In this document: positions 6,632 to 12,490 of the stretch, one piece after another
How positions within the stretch are numbered: the first letter of the stretch is position 1
Layout: the number at the start of each line of letters is the position of its first letter
Assembly: GCA_017408305.1 (NCBI GenBank)
Contig: JAFQUU010000005.1
Coordinates: forward strand, 1 to 16,546
DNA: 16,546 nt
Direction: 5' to 3'
Source of the DNA: Clostridia bacterium
GTDB taxonomy: Bacteria; Bacillota; Clostridia; Christensenellales; UBA1242
Translations under genes and position numbers: made by a program
Notes under the pieces: generated by a model
The model's input: only the letters and a program-made list of their open reading frames with translations
Database searches by the model: none
Told to the model about the DNA's origin: nothing

Positions 6632-7393
6632 TTAGATTATAAATAGGCTGATTGCAGATAAAACTATTAGGTATATCGAAAACCACCAAAGTTTGATTTT
6701 TTGAAATGCACCAAGCATAAATTTTACGCTTAACACGCCCACAATAAACGCACTTAAGAACGCCAAGACTGTTGGCAAAACTGGAAAGGTTAAAACTTCT
6801 TCCCCAGAAGTTACTGCGCCCAAAATTTCATACGCCATTGATGCCAAAATGATGGGGATACTTAAGATAAAAGAAAACCTGCTTGCCCTTTTTCTGTCAA
6901 CGCCAAGAAGTACTGCAGTGCAAATTGTTGCACCACTTCTTGAAATGCCTGGAAGCACTGCAAGGCCTTGGGCAATGCCTGTTATAAGCCCAGTTTTAAA
7001 TGTCATTTTCCCAGAAGTTTTTTTTGCCAAAACTTCGGTTAAGAAAAGTAGGACTGCTGTTATCATAAAGCAGATTGGCAGAAACGCCCCCGAAAACGCA
7101 CCCTTAAAAAAACCTTGAAAAAGTAGCACAATTAAAACTGTTGGGATTGTTGCAGTGTAAAGCATCTGTGCTTCCTTGCAAAATGGGTGAAAAACAAGGT
7201 GTTTTATGTCTTTCCAAAGCACAAGAACTACTGCAAAAAGTGTGGCAAGATGAAGAAGCACACTGAAAAACAAAAAGTCAGTTTCTATGCCAAAAATGTT
7301 TTGAAAAAGCACCAAGTGCCCACTTGATGACACAGGCAAAAACTCCGTCAGTCCTTGAAGCACTCCTAAAAAAATTGCACACCACACCGTCAT
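6632..7393 (-). CDS. uppP: Undecaprenyl-diphosphate phosphatase (UppP/BacA)
   Basis: UppP removes a phosphate from undecaprenyl diphosphate to recycle the lipid carrier for peptidoglycan and other wall polymers; extra dosage gives bacitracin resistance. The 253-aa protein has both family signatures: LQGLTEFLPVSSSGH (residues 12-26, with catalytic Glu17 and His26) and LPGISRSGAT (147-156, with Arg152). There are about seven to eight membrane helices. The ATG at 7391-7393 is the first possible start, since an in-frame TAA lies 12 bases upstream; no ribosome binding site precedes it, so translation may be leaderless or weak. It shares its upstream region with the divergent NfeD-like operon. No terminator is seen before nfeD, so some read-through is likely. 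Confidence 0.95.
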   Translation of the reverse strand: MTVWCAIFLGVLQGLTEFLPVSSSGHLVLFQNIFGIETDFLFFSVLLHLATLFAVVLVLWKDIKHLVFHPFCKEAQMLYTATIPTVLIVLLFQGFFKGAFSGAFLPICFMITAVLLFLTEVLAKKTSGKMTFKTGLITGIAQGLAVLPGISRSGATICTAVLLGVDRKRASRFSFILSIPIILASMAYEILGAVTSGEEVLTFPVLPTVLAFLSAFIVGVLSVKFMLGAFQKIKLWWFSIYLIVLSAISLFII

Positions 7394-7399
7394 ATAATT

Positions 7400-7478
7400 A
7401 TTTTACTGCAAAAATGCAAAGTTTATGCCACCTAAGTTTTGTTGAATATTTGCATTTTAAAAAAATATTTGGTATACT
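7400..7478. promoter_or_regulatory. Divergent promoter region with a 10-bp inverted repeat
   Basis: For the plus strand, TTGCAT (7450-7455), 17 bases, then TATACT (7473-7478), with a start near 7485 just at the GAGGG binding site. For the minus strand a possible -10 TAAAAT lies at 7405-7400, without a good -35. A perfect inverted repeat, AAAATGCAAA (7411-7420) and TTTGCATTTT (7449-7458), places one arm over the plus-strand -35 and the other in the uppP promoter region. A shared regulator is a reasonable inference. Confidence 0.6.
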
Positions 7479-7493
7479 TAAAAAGAGGGATTT

Positions 7494-8045
7494 ATGATTT
7501 TTGAAAGTTTAAGCGTTTTTCAAAATGTTATGTTTGTTTTGGCGTGCCTTGGGCTTTTGCTTTTGGCAAGTTTTTTGATTTGCCACTACACTGGCCTATA
7601 CATTGCAAAGAAAAACGGCAACACTGATGACTTTGACCATATGCAAGAAGAAGATGAAGAACCTGCAAAGTTTGTTGTCAACGCATTTACCCTTAAGGGC
7701 ACCGTGTTTTTGTTTTTTTCAACTTGCGTGGTTGCGTTTTTATGCTCTCTTCTTATGAACGAGTGGATTGCACTTGCACTTGGATTTTTGGTTGGCGTTG
7801 GGGTGGTGCTTTTGGTGGCATATTTTGACAAAGACCTTTTTCCACTGCCTGGCAAAGTTGCAATTGTAAGCGAAGAAATCCCAGAAAACCTAAGTGGCAC
7901 TGGCAAAGTGATTGTGCTTGAAGATGGCAGAGAACTTGATGCGAAAACGCAAGGCAAACACCTTAAAAAAGGCAAAAAGGTTGTGATTGTTGAAGAAACT
8001 GGTAAAACCTTGCTTGTAAAAAAATATAAAAGGCATACGAAATAA
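7494..8045 (+). CDS. NfeD-like membrane protein with C-terminal OB-fold
   Basis: A 183-aa protein. There is one hydrophobic helix near the N-terminus (about 11-38), then an acidic cytoplasmic stretch (DDFDHMQEEDEEP), and two more helices (about 68-88 and 90-111). A soluble C-terminal domain (about 118-178) has the small beta-barrel pattern of NfeD: GKVAIVSEEIPENLSGTGKV, VLEDGRELDAK, GKKVVIVEETGKTLLVKKY. The NfeD assignment rests on this layout rather than a strict motif. It is the first gene of a plus-strand operon with two zinc proteases; the next ATG is 3 bases after its stop. A GAGGGA site precedes its ATG. Confidence 0.7.
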   Translation: MIFESLSVFQNVMFVLACLGLLLLASFLICHYTGLYIAKKNGNTDDFDHMQEEDEEPAKFVVNAFTLKGTVFLFFSTCVVAFLCSLLMNEWIALALGFLVGVGVVLLVAYFDKDLFPLPGKVAIVSEEIPENLSGTGKVIVLEDGRELDAKTQGKHLKKGKKVVIVEETGKTLLVKKYKRHTK

Positions 8046-8048
8046 TTT

Positions 8049-8783
8049 ATGCAAATAGTTGATTTTATTGGGCAAAATATTTTTTGGATTTTGCTTGCTA
8101 TCTTTGCCATTTTTGTGATAATTACTGCATACCGTGCAAACAGTGCTTTTGACAGATATCTTGAAATGCGTGAAAAGTACACCAAAATGCCATCTTCACT
8201 TAATGTTTCTGCCAAAACTTTGGGCGAAGAATTTTCTAAAATTCATTTTAATGGAATTATTAAACTTGAAAAAACAGAAAAAGATGGTCCCGATGGCAGT
8301 TATATTCCAAAAACACAAACAGTTACCATTAAAGAAGAACTTTTAGAAAACAACAGCATTACAGCAATTTCTGTGCTTGCACACGAGTTTGGGCATGCCG
8401 TGCAACATTTTCAAAATCCTGAAATTCTAATTAAACACCAAAAACTTAATAGAATTGTTAAAACCCTTGGCAATTTAAATCCTTTGATTGTAATAACTTC
8501 TGTTGTTTTGTGCATAACTATTGGATATATATACGCTGTTTTGGGGCTTGGGATTTTGCTTTTAAACACAATTGTGGCAATTTGCCTAAAACTAAGAACA
8601 GTAAATCTTGAAAAAAACGCAAGCCAAGAGGCTGTTAAACTTTTGGAAAACTATGGTTTTAACGAAGCAGACCTTGTAAGTATAAAAAAATTCCTGTCTT
8701 ACGCCAAAAACACCTATAAGGCAGACCTTGTTTGTGCTCTTCTTGGCTGGACTGGACTAACGCGAAAAACAAATTATTTTTAA
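8049..8783 (+). CDS. YugP-like membrane zinc metallopeptidase, copy 1
   Basis: A 244-aa membrane metalloprotease of the YugP/neutral zinc metallopeptidase 2 family. The zinc motif is HEFGH at residues 112-116, followed by AVQHF. A third ligand is probably Glu188 in LEKNAS, which matches the VEFNAS of copy 2. There is one N-terminal helix (about 8-27) and a pair of helices at about 142-180. It has more charged residues near the C-terminus than copy 2 and less typical flanks, so it may be the diverged member. There is no clear ribosome binding site, and only 3 bases follow the NfeD-like stop, so translational coupling is likely. Substrates are unknown. Confidence 0.85.
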   Translation: MQIVDFIGQNIFWILLAIFAIFVIITAYRANSAFDRYLEMREKYTKMPSSLNVSAKTLGEEFSKIHFNGIIKLEKTEKDGPDGSYIPKTQTVTIKEELLENNSITAISVLAHEFGHAVQHFQNPEILIKHQKLNRIVKTLGNLNPLIVITSVVLCITIGYIYAVLGLGILLLNTIVAICLKLRTVNLEKNASQEAVKLLENYGFNEADLVSIKKFLSYAKNTYKADLVCALLGWTGLTRKTNYF

Positions 8784-8794
8784 GGAGAAAAATT

Positions 8795-9508
8795 ATGTGG
8801 TTTATAACTTATTATCTTTTAGGACTTATTCTTATCCCTGGCATTATTTATGCAATTGTTACACAAAACAAAGTGCAGTCAACCTTTAAGACATTCAGCG
8901 AAATAAATTCCGAAACAGGCCTAACTGCAAAAGAGGCCTGCGAAAGAATCCTTGCACAAAGTGGCATTACTGATGTAAGCGTTGTAAAAATTTCTGGGCA
9001 TCTTACGGACAACTATAACCCAACAAACAAAACACTTTCGCTTTCAGAAAGTGTGTATAACTCAACTTCAATCGCATCAATTGGCGTTGCTGCACATGAG
9101 GCAGGGCACGCAATTCAGCATGCTGAAGGCTATAAGTTTTTAAAAGTAAGAACTGGACTTATCAGGCTTTCAAACTTTATGTCTAATATGCTTCTTCCTC
9201 TTATCATTATCGGAGTTATCTTATCAGCACTGGCTTACACCAGCATTGGCAGCATTTTTGTGATTGGTGGTTGCGTGTTCTTTGGCATATCGGTGATTAT
9301 CTCACTTGTAACGCTTCCCGTTGAATTTAATGCCTCAAATCGTGCACTGGCGTGCCTTACTTCTTCTTGTGTGCTTTCGCCTACAGAAGCAAAAGGTGCA
9401 AAACAAGTTTTGTCTGCTGCAGCACAAACATATGTTGCAAGCCTTGTGGTTTCAGTTCTTTCATTCTTAAGGTTTATTTTAAGCATTGTCCTGACTCGTC
9501 AAGAATAA
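8795..9508 (+). CDS. YugP-like membrane zinc metallopeptidase, copy 2
   Basis: A 237-aa protein and the more typical member of the pair. The zinc motif is HEAGHAIQHAEGYKFLKVR, with HEAGH at residues 101-105, and LPVEFNASNRAL (Glu177) supplies the likely third ligand. An N-terminal helix (about 4-21) and helices around 133-175 and 215-233 anchor it in the membrane. I chose the ATG at 8795, 11 bases after the previous stop, because TAAGGAG lies just before it; a longer frame from 8732 overlaps copy 1 and lacks support. It is the last gene of the NfeD-like/protease operon, followed by a terminator. Confidence 0.92.
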   Translation: MWFITYYLLGLILIPGIIYAIVTQNKVQSTFKTFSEINSETGLTAKEACERILAQSGITDVSVVKISGHLTDNYNPTNKTLSLSESVYNSTSIASIGVAAHEAGHAIQHAEGYKFLKVRTGLIRLSNFMSNMLLPLIIIGVILSALAYTSIGSIFVIGGCVFFGISVIISLVTLPVEFNASNRALACLTSSCVLSPTEAKGAKQVLSAAAQTYVASLVVSVLSFLRFILSIVLTRQE

Positions 9509-9515
9509 AAATTTT

Positions 9516-9556
9516 AAAAACCCCACTATTTATGCAAGAAAAGGGGCTTTTTTTAT
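9516..9556 (+). terminator. Intrinsic terminator after the protease operon
   Basis: AAAAACCCC (9516-9524) pairs with GGGGCTTTTT (9543-9552) with one bulged C. The loop is about 18 bases, and the T-run continues to about 9554. The next promoter begins at once at 9557. Confidence 0.85.
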
Positions 9557-9585
9557 TTGACAATAAATATCGGTTTTGGTAAAAT
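9557..9585 (+). promoter_or_regulatory. Promoter of the 9607 gene
   Basis: TTGACA (9557-9562), 17 bases, TAAAAT (9580-9585). The start would be near 9592, adjacent to the AAGGAAGTGG binding site, giving a leader of about 15 bases. Confidence 0.85.
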
Positions 9586-9606
9586 TTTGTTGAAGGAAGT
9601 GGAAAA

Positions 9607-9999
9607 ATGACCGAAGCTTTACAAAAATTTATGTATTCTCAAACCTTGGAGGCAAACTCTGCCCTTAATGCATACCTTGGCAAAGAAGTGCTTGTTGTTT
9701 ACAACCAAACACTAGACCAAAACTATCCTCCAGTACAAATGAAAATTAAAGGTAAACTTATGGAACTTAATCCTTTTGAAAACATAAATGTGTCAGGCAA
9801 AACAATTGATTTTGTAAGTAAACGCCACATTATTGCAGAAATTATTGAGCCAGAAACAAACAAACGCCTTTATGACAAAACTTTGGTTGTAAACAAAACC
9901 ACAAAAGTCAAAAATGACCTCTCTACTTACAAAGTTGCCATCCTTGGTGCACAACAGGCACCAAAAGAACATTCTTACAGCCATTTCAACTTACAATAA
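9607..9999 (+). CDS. Hypothetical protein (130 aa)
   Basis: I do not recognise this family. The N-terminal 20 residues look helical (ALQKFMYSQTLEANSALNAY). A run of beta-like segments follows: GKEVLVVYNQ, MKIKGKLMELNPFENINVSG, HIIAEIIEP and YDKTLVVN. This helix plus small beta-barrel layout is loosely like Lsm/SH3-type folds, which is only a guess. The Lys-rich end contains YKVAILGAQQAPKEH. There is no signal or membrane segment, so it should be cytoplasmic. It is a single-gene unit with its own near-consensus promoter and a terminator at 10085-10113. That it carries a strong promoter suggests steady expression. Confidence 0.75.
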   Translation: MTEALQKFMYSQTLEANSALNAYLGKEVLVVYNQTLDQNYPPVQMKIKGKLMELNPFENINVSGKTIDFVSKRHIIAEIIEPETNKRLYDKTLVVNKTTKVKNDLSTYKVAILGAQQAPKEHSYSHFNLQ

Positions 10000-10084
10000 A
10001 TTTGTTTAAAACAAACAAAAAATTTGGGTTCAAAACTTGCTTTTTGCCATATGCTTTATGCGTTTTATGTTAATACAGTTTTTT

Positions 10085-10113
10085 AACAACATTTTTTTAA
10101 TGTTGTTTTTTTT
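10085..10113 (+). terminator. Intrinsic terminator
   Basis: AACAACATT (10085-10093) pairs with AATGTTGTT (10099-10107) around a T5 loop, followed by a long T-run to about 10113. It lies about 85 bases after the 9607 gene stop. The 10000-10084 stretch before it shows nothing clear. Confidence 0.85.
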
Positions 10114-10114
10114 A

Positions 10115-10143
10115 TTGAAAAATTTTTTAACCTGTGTTAAGAT
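10115..10143 (+). promoter_or_regulatory. Promoter of the small membrane protein-dnaB unit
   Basis: TTGAAA (10115-10120), 17 bases, TAAGAT (10138-10143). It is weaker than the other promoters here. The start near 10150 would give a leader of about 43 bases to the ATG at 10194. Confidence 0.6.
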
Positions 10144-10193
10144 ATAGAAACTTTTGAGATTTGGCCACTAAAACATTTTTATAGGAGTGGAAA

Positions 10194-10454
10194 ATGAACA
10201 AAAACGAAAAACGCGAACTGAAGAAACAGCGAAAGATGATTTACATCTTTTTGGCAATATGCTTACCAATTATGCTTGTTTTGGCTTATGTATTATACAG
10301 ATTCGCACCAAGTCTTGTAAACCAGCAATGGATTGTTGTTGCACTGATTGTTGTGTTTGGGCTTGTGCTGTGGTTTGGATATCAGTTTATACTTAAAAAA
10401 CAAGCAGAAAAAAATGCACAAAAACCGAAGAAAAAAGACCCGTATGCTGACTAA
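10194..10454 (+). CDS. Small two-helix membrane protein of unknown function
   Basis: An 86-aa protein. A basic N-terminus (MNKNEKRELKKQRKM) is followed by two hydrophobic helices (about 15-36 and 46-68) and a Lys-rich tail ending KKKDPYAD. By the positive-inside rule both ends should be cytoplasmic. No family is recognised. The start has AGGAGTGG upstream. The gene lies 21 bases before dnaB and is read with it from the 10115-10143 promoter. It sits in the position rplI or similar genes often hold near dnaB, but it is not one of them. Confidence 0.75.
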   Translation: MNKNEKRELKKQRKMIYIFLAICLPIMLVLAYVLYRFAPSLVNQQWIVVALIVVFGLVLWFGYQFILKKQAEKNAQKPKKKDPYAD

Positions 10455-10475
10455 TGAAAAGGAGGAAAAACACAT

Positions 10476-12134
10476 ATGGCAAACGCAGTAAAAATTTTAC
10501 CTAATAGTCTTGAGGCAGAACAAGGCATTTTGGCAAGTATTATGATGGACCAAGAAGTGCCTATGCAGGTTTTTCCTGTCTTGAGGCCTGAAGATTTTTA
10601 TTCTTTGGCCCACAAAACCATTTACGAAAACATGATTTCACTTTACGCAAGTGGAAGCCCAGTTGAACTTATTACCCTTGTCAACAAACTTGAATCCGTG
10701 CAAAAACTTGATGCTGTCGGAGGGCTTGAATACATAACTTCGCTTACAAGTTTTTTGCCATCTGCCAGCAACTTTAAGCATTATCTTGACATTGTCAAAA
10801 ACCACTCAAAACGAAGAAAACTCATTAAAGCAAGCCAAGACATTGCCCAGATGTGTTTTGAAAATGAAAACTCTACTGATGACCTTAACTTTGCTGAACA
10901 ACAAATCTTTAAAATCAGCGAAAGTGAGCAAATCTCTTCTCTTGAGCACATTGAAGGCAGTTTGGGTGCAGTTATTGACAAGTTTGATTTTCTTGCCAAA
11001 AACGGTGGCACAATTAGGGGTATTTCAACCGGGCTTGAAGACTTTGACCAAATAACCGGTGGGCTTCAAAACTCTGACCTTATCATTTTGGCTGCTCGCC
11101 CAGGTGTTGGTAAAACAAGTTTGGCAATGAACCTTATCAACCACGCAGCAATCAAAGAGGGCAAAACTTGTGCAGTGTTTAGTCTTGAAATGCCCAAAAT
11201 CCAAATTGCACAGCGTTCAATTTGTAGCGTGGGTTGCGTAAGTATGACAAAAGCCTTAAACGGCACACTTAACGAAGAAGATTGGCGAAAACTTTGGAAG
11301 GCACAAAAAGACCTTTCTGATGCAAAAATCTTTATTGATGACAACAGCCTGAACACACCAACAGACATTTTGTCAAAGTGTCGCAGACTTAAACTTGAAC
11401 ACGGGCTTGACCTTGTGATGATTGACTATCTCCAACTTATGAAAAGTGGCAGTGGCCAACCAAACCGTGTGCTTGAAATTGGTGAAATTACACGATTTTT
11501 GAAGATTGCTGCAAAAGAACTTAATGTGCCAATCATTCTTCTTTCCCAACTTTCACGCCAAGTTGATGCAAGGCCAGACCATCGCCCTGTGATGAGTGAC
11601 CTTAGGGATTCTGGTAATATCGAACAAGATGCCGACATTGTAATCTTTCTTTACAACCCAGAAAAATATAATGATGTTGTTGTGGAAAGTGGCCAAGAAG
11701 GGCTTGTAGAGCTTGAAATTGCCAAGCACCGTAACGGAAGTCCTGGCAAAATAAAACTTCGCTGGATTGGCGACTGGGTTACATTTGCAAACAAAGATGC
11801 AAAAACTCCACTGCCACAAATTTCCACGCCAAAACCAGAGGCAGTTAAGGCTGAAGAACTTGCTTCAAATGCCGAACTTGATGCAATTTTTGGCGACAGC
11901 ACCGAACAATCATCAACACTGCCAGACTTTAAAGATATGGAAAACCTGCCACCGTTTGAACCTGCACCTGAGTTTGAAGAAAATGCCACATCTTTTGATG
12001 AGCAAACGCCAATGGAAGAACTTCCACCATTTGAAGAAATTCCACCGTTTGATGAAGATGATATGCCACCACCAATGGAAGAACTTATGCCTTTTGATGA
12101 AGACCTGCCTTTTGACAATGAGCCAAAAGAATAA
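10476..12134 (+). CDS. dnaB: Replicative DNA helicase DnaB with acidic C-terminal extension
   Basis: DnaB is the hexameric 5'-3' helicase that unwinds DNA at the replication fork. The N-terminal domain opens with LPNSLEAEQGILASIM. The RecA-like domain has GISTGLEDFDQITGGLQ, Walker A ARPGVGKTS (residues 207-215), Walker B LVMIDYLQL (313-321), LLSQLSR (356-361), SDLRDSGNIEQDAD (374-387) and the arginine finger in KHRNG (418-422). The core ends near residue 437. At 552 aa it is about 100 longer than usual: residues 441-552 form an acidic Pro/Phe/Glu/Asp tail, including a duplicated block of about 21 residues. The tail recalls the acidic DDD(I/L)PF tip of SSB. GGAGG precedes the ATG. Confidence 0.97.
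   Translation: MANAVKILPNSLEAEQGILASIMMDQEVPMQVFPVLRPEDFYSLAHKTIYENMISLYASGSPVELITLVNKLESVQKLDAVGGLEYITSLTSFLPSASNFKHYLDIVKNHSKRRKLIKASQDIAQMCFENENSTDDLNFAEQQIFKISESEQISSLEHIEGSLGAVIDKFDFLAKNGGTIRGISTGLEDFDQITGGLQNSDLIILAARPGVGKTSLAMNLINHAAIKEGKTCAVFSLEMPKIQIAQRSICSVGCVSMTKALNGTLNEEDWRKLWKAQKDLSDAKIFIDDNSLNTPTDILSKCRRLKLEHGLDLVMIDYLQLMKSGSGQPNRVLEIGEITRFLKIAAKELNVPIILLSQLSRQVDARPDHRPVMSDLRDSGNIEQDADIVIFLYNPEKYNDVVVESGQEGLVELEIAKHRNGSPGKIKLRWIGDWVTFANKDAKTPLPQISTPKPEAVKAEELASNAELDAIFGDSTEQSSTLPDFKDMENLPPFEPAPEFEENATSFDEQTPMEELPPFEEIPPFDEDDMPPPMEELMPFDEDLPFDNEPKE
12012..12131 (+). repeat. Two tandem 63-base units in the dnaB tail
   Basis: Codons 513-533 and 534-552 are related: MEELPPFEEIPPFDED in the first and MEELMPFDEDLPFDNE in the second. 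Both begin with the bases CCAATGGAAGAACTT offset by 63. Further PPFE and LPFD phrases extend upstream. The tail probably grew by tandem duplication. Confidence 0.75.
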
Positions 12135-12159
12135 CAATTAAATTCAAATAATACATAAA

Positions 12160-12189
12160 AAAAATTATCCTTCCCAGGGATAATTTTTT
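12160..12189. terminator. Bidirectional terminator between dnaB and the XRE gene
   Basis: An A-rich stem ending TTATCC (12165-12170) pairs with GGATAA (12178-12183) and continues into a T-run to 12189. An A-run on the left gives a T-run on the minus strand. It serves the convergent dnaB and XRE genes. Confidence 0.9.
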
Positions 12190-12199
12190 TTCGTTTCCT

Positions 12200-12409
12200 T
12201 CATATTCTGCCAACAAGTTCATCTAATGATACTTTAAAAAGGTCTGCAAGTTTTATTAATGTAAAAATATCAGGGGTGGAATAACCGTTTTCATAATTTG
12301 ACACCAAACTTTTACGCCCATTTAGTTTTTCAGCCAACTCCCCTTGGGTTAATCCAAGACTTTTTCTGCATTGTTTAATATTTTTTTGAATTTTTTCTTG
12401 ATATTCCAT
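12200..12409 (-). CDS. XRE-family helix-turn-helix transcriptional regulator
   Basis: A 69-aa protein made almost entirely of one HTH_3 domain. Residues about 6-35 hold RKSLGLTQGELAEKLNGRKS, with the LTQ-ELA turn; LVSNYENGYSTPDIFTL is the recognition helix and its follow-on; and LADLFKVSLDELVG is the typical end. It should act as a homodimeric DNA-binding repressor. I took the ATG at 12407-12409; an upstream TTG frame would add 8 residues across the operator. No clear ribosome binding site is seen, and a TACAAT -10 at 12430-12425 would make the message almost leaderless. It is divergent from the 12491 lipoprotein gene, with two matching operators between them, so autoregulation is likely. Confidence 0.88.
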   Translation of the reverse strand: MEYQEKIQKNIKQCRKSLGLTQGELAEKLNGRKSLVSNYENGYSTPDIFTLIKLADLFKVSLDELVGRI

Positions 12410-12417
12410 TTTTTTAC

Positions 12418-12478
12418 TTGACAAATTGTACAACCTTTTTGTACTATTTTGTTAAAAGTACAAGTTTCTTGTACTTTT
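12418..12478. promoter_or_regulatory. Shared promoter with two GTAC-N9-GTAC operators
   Basis: The plus-strand promoter is TTGACA (12418-12423), 18 bases, TACTAT (12442-12447), with a start near 12454. GTAC occurs at 12428, 12441, 12458 and 12471. The first pair and the second pair each have 9 bases between the two GTACs. Operator 2 (12454-12478) is a perfect 11-bp inverted repeat, AAAAGTACAAG/CTTGTACTTTT, with a TTT centre. Operator 1 (12424-12448) is an imperfect copy whose centre is 30 bases upstream, about three helical turns. Operator 1 covers the spacer and -10; operator 2 lies just after the start. The divergent XRE promoter overlaps operator 1. Binding by the XRE protein is inference from position. 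Confidence 0.8.
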
Positions 12479-12490
12479 GAGGGAGGAAAA

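Noticed and set aside
7586..8215. A 209-codon minus-strand frame
   Set aside because: It lies opposite the NfeD-like gene and the start of protease copy 1, is low in complexity (Ser/Thr runs) and has no promoter or binding site.
11651..12118. A 155-codon minus-strand frame rich in Ser and Gly
   Set aside because: It is the antisense shadow of the acidic Glu/Pro-rich DnaB tail and has no start signal of its own.
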